This document shows positions 45,241 through 57,037 of a DNA stretch of 64,000 nt, in pieces (the stretch's first letter is position 1; each line of letters starts with the position of its first letter). Origin of the DNA: Mucidula mucida (taxonomy: Eukaryota > Basidiomycota > Agaricomycetes > Agaricales > Physalacriaceae); the NCBI GenBank assembly GCA_015501055.1, contig JADNYV010000025.1, positions 124,001 to 188,000 of the forward strand, in the 5' to 3' direction. A program made the position numbers and the translations under genes. A model generated the notes under the pieces. The model was not told the DNA's origin and did not search any database. It worked only from the letters and a program-made list of their open reading frames with translations.

Positions 45241-47600
45241 ATGAGCAAGGAAATGGCACCCTCTCCACTCCTCGTTATCTTTATAGGATGGTTCCTTCCC
45301 TTTGCTACGGGTTTCAAGATCAAGGAAAGTGTTGCTCCTCCGAGCGACTGGATTCCCTACGGCGTACCTCCTCCCAATCATACCATCCAACTCCAGATCG
45401 CTTTACGACAATCCAACTTTGATGTTTTGGAGACCCATCTCAACGAGATCAGTAATCCGTACCACGAGCGTTACGGAGAGCATCTGTCGAAAACTGAAGT
45501 CGAGGATCTCATTAGACCTCATCCTGCGACTCTGGATGTAGTAGACGGATGGCTTGCGACGTACGCGATATGGGAGGAACACCTGTCTAGGTCTCCAGGC
45601 AACGACTGGATCACCGTTAGCCTACCGGTATCTACGGTTGAGGATATGCTCAACACGGTTTGTCCGTTCCATATCGTAGTAAGTTAGTGTGGCGTTTGAC
45701 GGCTTTTCAAATTGAAACTAGAGGTACCAACTGTGGAAACACAGAGACTCGGAGGATGACGAGTACATTATTCGGACGCTCGATTATAGTTTACCGGAGC
45801 ACCTCCATGAGCACATCGATGTCATCCAGCCGACGACGATGTTCGCGCGCGGACGTACGTTTAGGTCGACTGTGCATGAGCAGCACGAGGATATGAGTCA
45901 AGCCTTGCCAACAACGGCTGATAATATTGTGGATCCGGTATCCGGCCTGGTCGTCGATGCGCGCTGCAACCTGACCATTACGCTCGATTGTCTGAAGCAG
46001 CTGTACAACGCGACTGCGTACACGCCGACCATGCGTCCCGACAACCGGATTGGGGTTACGGGGTATTTGGAGGAATACGCGAATCTGCAGGACTATTGGG
46101 CGTTTCAGAAGGACCAGCTGGTGCCGGGTGCGCCGCAGAACAATTTCTCTGTCGAGTTGGTTAACGGTATGAGTCTGTCTGACTGATTTTTTATCTTACA
46201 TATCCGTCTTTTCTAGGCGGGGAGAATTCTCAAGATCCTCTCCAAGCGGGTGCCGAGGCCAACTTGGACGTCCAGTTCGCGTTCGGGTTGGCATCTCCCA
46301 TTGCTGGTACCTTTTATTCGACGGCCGGGCGTCCTCCGTTTGAGGCAGACAATAATACTATGAGGAATACGAATGAGCCGTATGCGGATGTTGGTTAACC
46401 TTTCTGCTTTGCGAGGAGGGAAAAACTCATGCAACGTGATGATAGTGGCTTCATTATATGTTAAAGCAAGACGTTCTCCCTCAGGTAATCTCTACGAGTT
46501 ACGGCGATGACGAGCAAACGGGTGAGTGTTGTCTGTAAATCCCTTTCTCATTTGTTGGCTGACGTGGAATGTAAGTACCCGAGGCATACGCACGGAGAGT
46601 GTGCAACGATTTTGCTCAATTGGGTAAACTTGAGGATCTTCCTGAATTTTGACTGACGTCGACACAGGCGTTCGTGGCGTGAGTGTGATCTTTAGTAGCG
46701 GTGACGGTGGAGCCGGAGCTGGTAGCGGATGCGTTTCCAACGACGGCAAAGGCACCCCCAAGTTCATTCCAGGTAGGCGTCTACACCACACTCTTTCTCT
46801 ACTCGCTTCTTCATGATTGTCAGTCTTTCCGGCTTCATGTCCATAGTACGTTGTGACATGCACCAAGGTCAGAACGCAGCCTGATTTCCGAGAACCAGTG
46901 TCACGTCTGTTGGAGGCACGTACCGGATTCCCGAAATTGGCATCACGTTTTCGGGAGGTGGGTTCAGTGATTACTTCCCTCGACCTGGCTACCAAAATCA
47001 AGTGGTGGAGAGCTTCCTAAAGACATTGCCAAATGGAACATACGCGGGACTCTATAATCGGTACGTGCTTTGAAACGGTTTCAAAAGTGACTTGCTCAAG
47101 GCAGACAACAGTACAGGAAGGGTATGTTTATCGAAACTGCAGAGTCAAGAGCTGACAAAATGAAAGGGTATCCCAGATGTTTCCGCCCAGTCCTACAACT
47201 TCCGTGTTTATATTGGAGGGCGATCAGTATTGATTGGAGGAACGTCCGCATCTGCGCCAGCGTTTGCAGGGTTCGTCGCCCTCCTGAACGACGTGAGGCT
47301 AAGTGGTGGTCGCAAGTCACTTGGATGGTTGAATCCATGGCTTTATCTCATGGGGTACCAAGGATTCAAGGATATCACCACTGGCCATGCACCGGGATGC
47401 GGGACGCCTGGTTTCAATGTGAGATGAGATGCCTCATTACTCGTTGTCAGTGAACTGATTGAAGATGTTTAGGCGACGATTGGATGGGATCCTGGTGAGT
47501 GACGTTGATCTGTTGCATATGCGTTTTTGACGTCGCGAAAGTGAGTGGGTTGGGCACGCCAGACTTTGGAAAGCTCAAAGATCTGGTGATGGCATGTTAA
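45241..47600 (+). CDS. Sedolisin 2 (S53 tripeptidyl-peptidase), intact
   Basis: Tandem paralogue of sedolisin 1, 241 bp downstream on the same strand. Start MSKEMAPSPLLVIFIGWFLP (or Met at residue 5) is a signal peptide. Propeptide blocks: WIPYGVPPPNHTIQLQIALR, SNFDVLETHLNEISNPYHER and YGEHLSKTEVEDLIRPHPAT. Catalytic domain: LPEHLHEHIDVIQPTTMFAR, TITLDCLKQLYNATAYTP, EANLDVQFAFGLASPIAGTF, VISTSYGDDEQT, GVRGVSVIFSSGDGGAG, PEIGITFSGGGFSDYFPRPG and LIGGTSASAPAFAGFVALLN with the catalytic Ser. The calcium-binding C-terminus reads FKDITTGHAPGCG and GLGTPDFGKLKDLV. Every exon joins in frame, in contrast to copy 1. Substrate preference (tripeptidyl or endo) cannot be told from sequence. Confidence 0.92.
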
Positions 47601-47635
47601 ATTGAGTCGTAGATACACAAGACCGACAGACCACG

Positions 47636-48757
47636 CTACTTTCGCATATGTTTCTTGAACCGTTCCATCACCTGTAATTGATGTTAAGTGTATTCAACAG
47701 TTAGCACATGAGCGTACCATTTCGTCCGTGGCCATTTGAGGTTTGTCGTTACGCTTTGCTGGTTTACTGCCAGACGGGGAGAGGCCCATGGCTTGGAGTT
47801 TGGCGTCACGCATGACATCGGCATCAGACTTGGACTTTAGGTTCGGGCGGTAGACTGCAACGAGATGCTTAGTTTAGAGCGGTTAGTTGGAGGAAGGCGT
47901 ACATCGATTGGCAGCAAGATGAGCCTCGTCGTTATTGGTTTGTTGGGGTTCGTGTCTTTCCTCTGCAACGACGCGTTTCGCCTTTTCGGTGTCTGCGATA
48001 TTCTTCAATCGTGCACTGTCAACGCGTCAGGATGGAATGAGGTCGGGATTTGAATCACGTACTCCATGCCCAGATCAACTTCTGGTATTGCGGTGAGCAT
48101 TGATATGCTATTGGAGACATTTCCTTCCTCGGCTGTAGTCTTTTGCTGAGAAACCTTGAGATGGCCAGCGAGATCATATAAGGCTTCCTGTGGGTCTATT
48201 GGCTTGTTCTCTTCGGCCTCGCGGGGTCGACTACGGATCTTGAGATTGTCCTCGATATAAGCCATCCTGAAATTGCGATGAGCAGATACCGAGACTAGAG
48301 TAGATCAAGCTCACATGTGCTTGTCCACGTCTAAAGCGTTCGTCTGTTGAGTAAAATTACTTGAGCGAACTGCACGTCGTGCTTTGGCTTCGCGTTCTTC
48401 GTCGTCACTGGTTCGGGTGAGAGGATTAATGGATGCTAGGTTGCCAACTTACTCTTCGTCTTCGACGTATCCTTTCTTCAATCCTCCGGGGTCCACATCT
48501 TCCGCCGGCCGCTTTCTCTTCTTCTTCATATCTCCTTTGTTGAGCTTTGCCACGTCAATGCCCTGCCGCGACTTTCTCAGTTTGCGTAGCTCAAGAAGGT
48601 CCGCCAATCTGTCGGTACGCTCTCAGTCAATGCCGACAACGAAGCTATATTCGACCTACGGCATTTTCTCGTCTCCCTCCTCAACAACTCCCTGCTCGTC
48701 CTCCTCCGGCGAGGGTTCCCTTACTCGAGGCTGAGGTCGGCTTCGTTTCTTGATCAT
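47636..48757 (-). CDS. TLS1: TLS1 / Hep59 (C9orf78) splicing-associated protein
   Basis: The Hep_59 family associates with the spliceosomal helicase Brr2; fission yeast Tls1 affects splicing of telomere and heterochromatin factors. It starts MIKKRSRPQPRVREPSPEED, rich in charge. The signature parts are LADLLELRKLRKSRQGIDVA, LNKGDMKKKRKRP, HMMAYIEDNLKIRSRPREAE and SISMLTAIPEVDLGMDTRLK. C-terminal parts are RFYRPNLKSKSDADVMRDA and VMERFKKHMRK. All are standard for the family. The stop lies only 35 bp from the sedolisin 2 stop (tail to tail), and its ATG is 72 bp from the divergent DUF2009 gene. Confidence 0.88.
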
Positions 48758-48829
48758 CGTCGGGTGTAACAGAGTCTACACAGCCACAGTATCAGACTAC
48801 CGATCACTCGCGAACGTTGTCTTCCCTCC

Positions 48830-50973
48830 ATGGACGCTACCGATGGAACTGCGTCGTCGTCGACTGCTAGCAAATTCTCTTTGGAAAACATCCTTGGTGA
48901 CGAGCCCGACTCGGTCGAGCATCCCAAGGCAGACGATAATTGGGACGAGGAAATACCAGATAAAGCACCCGTCGAAGGGTACTGCATAGAGTGTGAAGGT
49001 GCGAATTTAACAAGTGTATCACGACCTGCGTCTTGACAGTCATGACATAGACCAGCCAGCCGACTTGCTATGTGTCTCCTGCGGCTCGGATCCCTACTGT
49101 GGGGTATGTTGGGCTTCACAGCACAGAAAAGGTCAGTATCCTACGCCCACAACACGGTGCACTAATCTTCGGATACAGGCTCTCGGAAAACCCATACTGT
49201 CAAAAAATTCACTCCGAAAGCCGAGACGCAACCGGATGCTCCTCCGTCGCCTTCCAAGGCTGCACAAGTCAGTTCGATAGTTGACTTTCACCACAATTGA
49301 TAGTAATACGCATATTTAGATGGACGTCGATGCCGACTCTGATGACGATGAGGACTGGGAACGTGTCACCACCGCGTCCGCACCCGTGGTTCTTTCGGCG
49401 CAACCTGTCGTCGGTGAAAAGTTTGGCGACTGGTTCTTTGAGCGATCCAAATTCATCCCACTCCGACTCACCCTCACCGAAAGAAAATATCTCAGACTCC
49501 TGGAAGCAGCCCTTTCTGTCTCCGAGTACACCGACAAAATAGACACCCTGGGCTTCGGCCAGAGCAAGGCAAAGCGCATCGTTCATCAGATTCGCGAATT
49601 ATGTGCCATCATGTCGGGCCTCGTACTTTCTGCAGACTATAAGCAAGGTCAGGAACTCTTCCAGGATCGCGATTTCGCCGCCAACGATGAATTCTATCAA
49701 ACGATTTTGAGCTCGGTAGACGACATAAAATCATGAACCCAGACAAAATGCGGACAACGTACGGCAAGCTAATTATCTGCTACAGGTAACCTCGTACACC
49801 ATCTCAGTCCGCATGATCTAATTCGTGCTGCCAGGACAGTCAGACACCCGAGGTCAAAGAGTTACTCAGCTTTTCGTGTGTCAAACCGATACGGACCGTT
49901 TACACTGTGCTTGAAGAAGCCGGTGCCCTTGACCTTTTACGCGAGGAAATCATCGTTGTCGCTACCAAAGAGATCTACTCGGAAGGCAGGCCACGACGCG
50001 ATATCCAGAAAGACATCAAGGCCAAAGAGCGGGCCATCGAGACTCTTGCGTCGCGCTACGAGCGGAAAGATCTCTCGCAGGAGAACATCCGTCAATGTCT
50101 GTACAGCATTGGCGACAATCATTCTTTCCTGAGGGCGAACCGTGATCCCTGCGAGCGCATGATCTCATACCTGAAGCAGTATTTCCAGCCTACGCAGGCA
50201 AAGGATAGCAAGAGCAGTCTTGCGATCCGTAGCGGGAAAGGCGGTGCACGGTTGTCGCACGACCATAGCAAACAGTACGCCTATGTCCTACAGAGTCTTA
50301 CTTTATGGAGGGAGATTCTACATGGTATGGATCGATCTACATCTGTAAAGGGCTCATTCTCATATGCGATCTTGTAGACATGTTCCACCTGTGGTCCCTA
50401 GCCGAGCAGGATCTCCTTTCAGAAAGCGTCGGCTACCGCCTGCGCGACACCGGCCAGGGCCTCAACCGCGTTCAATCCTGTCCCAAAACCTCGCGCATGA
50501 TGCACACCATCCTGAACAAGGCGCAACGCAGTGTCGGGACGTGGATCGGCTCGAGCGTCATCCACATGGGAGACCACAATGTCCCCAACGCCCTCCTCTT
50601 TATAGACAAGTATACGCAAATTTACCGCATCCTGCTTCCCATCTGTAATACCCTGCAACAAATACCCTCGATTGAATCGAAACCTGCACTCAAGTCGTAC
50701 ATTGAAGACGAGTTTGGCTCGTCGGAAAACCTGGTGCGAGAAATTCTGGGCGACTTTTTCAGACATGGCTTTGACGGCTCTGGTGCCGACAACTTTTTCG
50801 ATGCTGGCAGTTGCATTGACGGACGGTTGACCAGCGCCTGGAACTGGTGTTCGAGTCTGGAGAAGAAGCGGTATTTCCCTATCTTTTTGCTTGGAGGTAC
50901 GCTTTGCCACGTCTACTAAGAGGATGAATCTCATTAATCTCTAGGTTTTGTCGGCTTTGATGGTGAATGGTAA
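48830..50973 (+). CDS. DUF2009 (UPF0652) protein with B-box zinc finger
   Basis: Conserved eukaryotic family without assigned function. Start [20 protein letters not shown], acidic. A B-box-like zinc finger spans an intron: [27 protein letters not shown] with spaced Cys/His. The DUF2009 domain begins [20 protein letters not shown] and continues [72 protein letters not shown] and [20 protein letters not shown]. It ends with [39 protein letters not shown] and GFVGFDGEW. Two single-base frame slips are needed at 49705-49708 (a T run) and 49773-49774 (a TT) to keep the conserved reading. The family call is firm. Confidence 0.88.
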
Positions 50974-51081
50974 TAACTTAGATGCACTTAGCATAAAAAC
51001 GTACATACATGAAGCATGGCATTAGACACCTTACAGTACACGCAAATTTGTACATCGCAAAACGCAACTTTTAGACAATTC

Positions 51082-52607
51082 CTATGCTGCCTTAAGGACA
51101 TCGGTCTGTCTGGCCGTAGCAACAACATCGAGAACACCTGCCAGTCCTGCTTTCCATGCCAAAAGTCTCTTCTCTAGAACTTCCCACTGTTGCCGTTCAA
51201 AGGTCCGAGCATTGGACCGTATGATGTGGATGGACTGGGTCGTCTGGGAAAGCTTGGCAGACATTAAGCCAGCTCGAATCACTGAAGAGGTATCAGAACA
51301 ACTCTAACAAGGAAAGACAAAGATTATCCACCATCAATAACCCATTTTTCGACCTCGGACACGTCGACTTGTAAAGTCTCCGCTACTTGTGAGTATTGTA
51401 CATTCTGCCCGACCTTTTGGAATCCGAGAGATGCGAGTGTAAGGAGGCGAATTTTGCGCTCTAATTGCGCGACTTCCAGATCTGGCATATCATCAGCAAA
51501 ACATGAAAGGCGAGGACTGGAGGGATCTCGAACTGTATTTTTCGATGGCGCCAGCATGGCCTTGTAGCCAGTTGCTGAAATCCGAGAGGCCGCCGTTGAG
51601 GAAGACTTGGAGGAGGGAGAATAGTTCGTGGTCTTTCGACGCGACGACGGCATCCAGTTTGAACAGTGGATCAAAGTCAAACACGGAAGGAAGGCGAAGG
51701 GCGGCGGCTATGGCATCGACGGCGGCTACCTTTCCTTCGTCCGATGTGGCTGGGAGTGAGCGCACGTATGCGAGAGAATAGGAATATGCGCTTGCTCTAT
51801 TCATATGTGTTAGTTTGTGGTCTATTGAACCCAGAGCGGGACTCACGGCTCCTCAGCCTTCGTGTATGCATCGACAATCGTGCGTAAGAAAGCGCTCTTT
51901 TCTTCCGCAGTGATTTCCCACTCGTCCAGCCACTTTTCTACCTCTGGCTGGGAAAGGTGAAGAATGTGGATTCCGTTGTTTTGCAAAGCAATATCTAACA
52001 GTGAGGTGTAGACGAGATATCGCAGGGATGATGTTCGAGGTAAGGCATTGAAGAGGTTTGACAGTCTATTGCGGCCGTTAATACGCCGTCAAGGAAGGAG
52101 TAATAGAGAAACGTGCATCCGGTATTTTATCGATGTGTGTGAAGCAGGTGCAGAAGAAATTGTCTGCAAAAGAGCCGTGATGTATTCACGGGTCGTCGGG
52201 GAATCGGGCGGATAGAGCGATAGTATATGTGAGTAGATGAGATTGAAGAAACCCTCGATTTCTGAAAAGCAAGTCAGTTTGCATAGACACAGCAGGAAAT
52301 AAATGTTGGTACACACCTTTCTCTGATCCCTCTCCCAATCCTTTTATCTCCTTCATCACCATCCCAATTATCTTTTGTCGTTTCTCGACATCCTCGGCAA
52401 TCGGTGTCTTACTCGCCGCTTTGAATGCGTCCTGGAACGGCCGTATAAAAGCGGCGCGTTCATCGTCGGGTGTATTTCTGACGATGTAGCCGACCAATTC
52501 TTGGACCTGCGCCACGCTTCAGCGCGCCCGAGATTAGATTCATGGATACTCACCTGCTCTTCAAAGGTGCCTTCTGCAAAGACGGATATTGAGTCTGTAA
52601 CCGCCAT
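51082..52607 (-). CDS. TIF35M: eIF3 subunit M (PCI domain)
   Basis: Subunit of translation initiation factor 3, helical PCI protein (close relative of COP9 subunit 7 and proteasome lid subunits). Start MAVTDSISVFAEGTFEEQ, then VQELVGYIVRNTPDDERAAF and AFKAASKTPIAEDVEKRQKI. Helical repeats: EIEGFFNLIYSHILSLYPPD, LFNALPRTSSLRYLVYTSLL, IHILHLSQPEVEKWLDEWEI and ASAYSYSLAYVRSLPATSDE. The PCI domain has DHELFSLLQVFLNGGLSDF, KIRLLTLASLGFQKVGQNVQ and VDVSEVEKWVIDVIRAGLMS, which is the winged-helix part, then TTQSIHIIRSNARTFERQQW. The combination of length (about 430 aa) and C-terminal helix favours eIF3m over CSN7. The symbol given is a working label only. Confidence 0.85.
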
Positions 52608-52997
52608 CGTGCAAGGATACTCACTGAACAGAAATTTCAAGCATCTATCACGCCGTAGCCAAACAAGTCACAACCCCGCCTGATCGGTTCGACGCGTCTT
52701 CATCCCGACAACTGCAAAAGGATTTCTTCTACGATGGTGACCTAGTCATGAATCGGACGCAATTTGTACTATGGACGTGACTTGGCTATTTTCGCTCTCT
52801 GAGATCACGCAGAAGGGGCAGATTGCTGCTCGCGCCGGGATAACCTCACCGTGGTTTCTCCATCATACAGCCATTAAAGAAAGTCGAGGTCAGAAGACGC
52901 GAAACGGCTCAAGTCCGGAATAGCCATATGATGTCCTTCGGTCACCCGCCGAGTTAAAGACCAAAGAACTGCCTGCTTGACTTGCTGCGTACCTACA
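52608..52997. promoter_or_regulatory. Divergent promoter region, eIF3m / esterase 1
   Basis: 390 bp with no chainable exons. No TATA element is obvious just before the esterase start. Confidence 0.35.
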
Positions 52998-54355
52998 ATG
53001 CTCTTCCTGGCTTTGATACAAGCTCTGTCTCTGTACTCCTCAGCAGCGGCTCAGAAGTACTGGTTCAGCTTGTAAGTTATTCCATCAATCAAGTTCGCAT
53101 CGTTTGTTAAAAGTCCGACGTATCAGTGGTGACTCGTACACGCAGACAGGTTTCAATCTCACTACAGGAACGCTGCCTACTGTCGGGAACCCTCTAGGCA
53201 ACCCTCCGTATCCTGGATTTACAGCTACTGGCGGTGAAAACTGGGTAGACTATGTCACGACGACGTATAACAAGTCTTTGGTCTTGACCTACAACATGGC
53301 GTACGGAGGTTGCTACTCTCGTATTCCTCTCTGCGAGTGACGTCTCAATCAGTGTTGCGCAGGCGCTACCATTGACTCCGATTTGGTGACGCCCTACGAA
53401 CCTACAGTGCTGTCTCTCACGGATCAAATCAACGACTTTCTGGAAAGCACGAGTACTATTCCGGCTTGGAAGAGCGACGATACGCTGTTTTCGGTCTGGA
53501 TTGGCGTCAACGATATCGGAAATAGCTACTATCTCTCTGGCGATCGTGATGCGTATGCTCGTTCTGCTACATGACAAGCACTGCGATTTAATCGCGTCCC
53601 AGTTTCTCTGATGTGCTGCTCGACGCGTACTTTGCGCTGATAGAGAATCTTGTGAGTGACCTCGACGTCTTGCGAAGCGTCATGCTGAATCTCTTGCGCA
53701 ACGCAATACCAGTAGTGCGTATACTTTGTGCGCTTCGACATATCACGAACTTAGTGGTCTTGTGTATGACAGCGCGAAGGGTGCTAGGAACTTCCTATTT
53801 GCCAACGTCCCACCCATTGACCGCTCGCCATTAGTGAGCCCATACAAATATAAATGTCCTCTCACATTGAACAAGCATTCACTTTGCAGATGCTTGCTCA
53901 GTCTGCCTCAGCGCAGGCATCAGAGAACACTGTGATCCAAGACTTCAATGCGAAGTTGACGACCAGGGCGAATAATCTGGAAAGCACTCATGCTGGCGTT
54001 CGTTTTCTTCCCCACATGTTTTCTACGACTCCGCTGAGCGAGATGCGCAGGTAAATACATTCATATGGGACTCGCACGCGATTTTCACGAGGATCTTGGA
54101 CTCACCGACGACGTATGGTTTCAAAGACGCGACAAGCTTTGGCACGGGCTCTGATATATTTTGGGGGTACGTGGTCTTTTGAGGTTGCCTCGCCTTTGGC
54201 TAAGGATGTCGATATTTTAGGAACAATTACCACCCATCGAGTGCGTATACCATTCGAGTGCATTTGTTTGCTACATATTGACCTCATGATTTTCAGGTTA
54301 TGCACACAAGTTCTTTGGACAGGATGTCGCTCAGGTTTTGGGAGGTTTTTTGTAG
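52998..54355 (+). CDS. GDSL/SGNH acetyl esterase, CE16-like, copy 1
   Basis: Secreted carbohydrate esterase that would remove acetyl groups from plant-cell-wall oligosaccharides. Signal peptide [19 protein letters not shown]. Block I is [16 protein letters not shown] across an intron, with the nucleophile Ser. Then [38 protein letters not shown] (block II Gly) and [20 protein letters not shown] (block III Asn). Next are [31 protein letters not shown] and [19 protein letters not shown]. Block V is [20 protein letters not shown] with the His. The residue three before His is Asn where SGNH proteins normally have Asp. Ends LGGFL. Many short exons, no frame break. Confidence 0.87.
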
Positions 54356-54411
54356 GGGTGGGAGATCTGTGTATTGCTGACCGGTGAAATGTATGTTCTA
54401 AAAGGCGTGGA

Positions 54412-54955
54412 CTCGGTGTGTCAATGTCCGACCGCGGGCGCCTCTGCCTATGAGAGGCAAATCCGATTTTTTCAAAGAAAGACAAGGACCATCAGAGGCA
54501 GATCAGAGGCATCCACCAGAGGCAACACAGAGGCAATTCAGAGGCAATCCAAAGCAGTGCCAAGACCATGATATCGGTCGATCGGCTCGAGGCGATTCGT
54601 GCGACAGATGCCTTCTATGCTCCTCGAGATCGTCACGCTGCTCGACGAGACGATATTGGACGCTATATTTCCCCAGATCATCGTGAATACTTACAAATAT
54701 TGAGCTACCTCCGGCCCAAGGAGACTTAGAATTGCGATTACTACTACAGACGTGTACGCGCGCACTCAAACGACTTCAAAGCAGCGTGACCGTAGTATTC
54801 GCCACGTTGAACCAAAAGCGTTTCAGGTTGGCTTTTGGTCTGCTTTTGGTCCGGATTGAATTAGCCGGGCTGTCTTCGGTCGCCTCTGCCTCTGCCTCCG
54901 GAGGCGCCTCGAGAGGCAGAGGCGCCGGCGGTCGGACGTTCTCCTCGGTGTGCCA
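54412..54955. repeat. 12-bp direct repeats flanking the TIR element
   Basis: CTCGGTGTGTCA on the left and CTCGGTGTGCCA on the right differ at one base. This is a candidate target-site duplication. The 3-bp offset at the right end makes it imperfect. Confidence 0.5.
54424..54940. mobile_element. 517-bp non-autonomous TIR element (MITE-like)
   Basis: The two ends are inverted repeats. The first 27 bases at the left and the reverse complement of the last 27 at the right agree at 25 of 27 positions; the shared core is GTCCGACCGC then GGCGCCTCTGCCT. Six AGAGGC copies lie at 54453-54544 and GCCTCT copies at 54882-54893, followed by GAGAGGCAGAGGC, so the subterminal parts can also pair. A 12-base direct repeat CTCGGTGTG(T/C)CA flanks it (54412-54423 and 54944-54955), abutting the left end and 3 bp from the right. 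No coding capacity. Length, inverted ends and an 11-12 bp duplication would fit a Mutator-like MITE, but the superfamily is inference. Confidence 0.7.
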
Positions 54956-55546
54956 CTCATTTTCCGTGCGCAATAAATGTAACGGGCCGGCCGGCCCTTC
55001 TGATCCCTTCACATTTCTATCGCCTGCTTTCATCATTCCCTCGCCATATCAATGCTCTTCCGAACTTTTCTCGAGGGAGAACGAGCCCTTGAATCAGGCT
55101 GCTATGTCTCAACATTTGTATTCGCAAATTCGTACCCATCTCCGCATGGATGATGAAGGCCTCGAAATACCAAATATCGGAATAACCTACTCTTTTCATT
55201 ATCTATTCACTCTCAGTCACAACTTGCAGTTCTTCGTATGCGAAAGCGAACAACACAATACGAAACCCCTTCTGTAAAGTAACCGTTATGACTATCCCGT
55301 TTGTATGGTCAAACCTGAGTATTAGGTACGGAAGCTCTGGTCATGCGCGTATGCCTTTACATTGATGTTGACTCCTGGTCTGCTCTGGAGCCAATTTTTC
55401 CTTCGTATTGCCGTTGCAACACGGTCGGCGGTTGAAGCCCGGAAATACTACACGGCGCACGGGGTGCTGGATACCATTTTACTGAGGACGCGAATAAAAA
55501 GGCGAGCAATGCGTAGCAGGAACGACACGCAAATTGTCTCTTCGCG

Positions 55547-56902
55547 ATGTTCTTCTTGGTTTCTTTACACGCCTTTGCGCTTCTTCCAGCCAGTCAAGCA
55601 CAAAAGCCGTGGTTTAGCTTGTCCGTCGTTCCTCCATCATCCCTCTATAATTACATTTGACACTTCACTTCCGTACTACTAGTGGGGACTCTTACACCCA
55701 AACTGGCTTCAACCTTACAACCGGGCCTTTACCCTCCGTAGGTAATCCTCTCGGCAATCCAACTTATCCTGGATGGACCTCTTCCGGCGGAGAGAACTGG
55801 GTCGACTTCTTGACTACCACATACAACACGTCTTTGGTGTTCACGTACAACTTGGCTTATGGGGGTAATAATGATTCCTTAGCCTGTTATCTTGGGGGTC
55901 TCATGAAATGCCAGGCGCAACTATCGATGCTAACCTTGTGGCGCCCTACACGCCCTCAGTCCTGTCCCTGACGGATCAGGTCAACGATTTTTTGGATAGC
56001 GGGAGCTTGATTCCTTCTTGGTCCAGCGAAGATACTCTGTTCTCGTTCTGGATCGGAATCAACGATCTTGGCAATAGCTATTATCTCGGAGGAGACCGCG
56101 ACGTGTAAGAGCCCGTCGTGCAATAACATTTGACACATGTTTACACAATTCGTGAATAGGTTTTCCGATACGCTGTTGGACGCCTACTTTGCGCTGATTG
56201 ACAAGCTTGTGAGTGGAACAATGCATAACCTTTTCTCTAAACTCTTCTGATTGACGCGACTGTTTACGTTAGTAGTACGTCTCATTGCTAAACACTTCAC
56301 TGTCCTTATGCTGATCCCATCCAGCGCCACTGGTGCTCGCAACTTCCTCTTCGTCAACGTTCCCCCGACCGATCGCTCTCCACTGGTCAGTGCGCTTGTC
56401 GTTCCATTCATACACAGCCAAGAAAAAAACTCATGACTTCACAGATGCTCGGTCAATCAACCGACGCTCAAGCCCTCCTAAAGTCGACAATCCAGGGTTT
56501 CAACACCAAGCTGGCGGCCAGAGCACAAGCCTTGGAAGCTAACAGCTCTGGGGTAAATGATCTTTCACTTCACGTACGCCGCTAAGTGATGTCCATAGGT
56601 GCAGACTTGGGTTTGGGATTCCAACGCCTTGTTCACTACCATCTTGGACGATCCTACGAGCTATGGCTTCACCGATGTCACGACGTACGGCGATAGTCCT
56701 GATCTATTCTGGATGTAAGTCTGCCCGGGTTTTACGGAGCTCGACTCGTGGCTGATTGCGCGTTCAAAGCAATGATCTGCACCCAACGCGTAAGTTCAGA
56801 TTTGCACACAGAGGCAAGTCTCATATTGAAGCCATTTCTCAAGGATACGTGCACAAGTTCATCGCCGAAGATCTCGCTGAGGAGCTGGGAGGATTCATTT
56901 AG
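55547..56902 (+). CDS. GDSL/SGNH acetyl esterase, CE16-like, copy 2
   Basis: Tandem paralogue of copy 1 with the same exon layout. Signal peptide [19 protein letters not shown]. The first intron starts with GTCCGT and joins WFSF to [16 protein letters not shown] (nucleophile). Then [108 protein letters not shown] and [18 protein letters not shown]. Block V is INDLHPTR, with His, Asp two before it and Asn three before it. The last exon ends [17 protein letters not shown]. No frame break. Role as in copy 1; divergence suggests a different substrate or expression. Confidence 0.88.
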
Positions 56903-57037
56903 TTCTTCTAAACATCGGCCTGAATGATTATGGCCCGTTAGACGCGGCACGAATCCTTGCTCACGAAAATGAACGATAAGTCAACCCAGTTAGATGTACA
57001 GGCTACATATGTCAACACAGAATGGTGGGAGTATAAG

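Larger units (their letters stand above)
54356..55546. other. Spacer between esterase copies, holds a TIR element
   Basis: 1.19 kb. The left half is the inverted-repeat element described next. The rest (54956-55546) holds no supportable gene; open frames are shadows or start without ATG. Confidence 0.5.
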
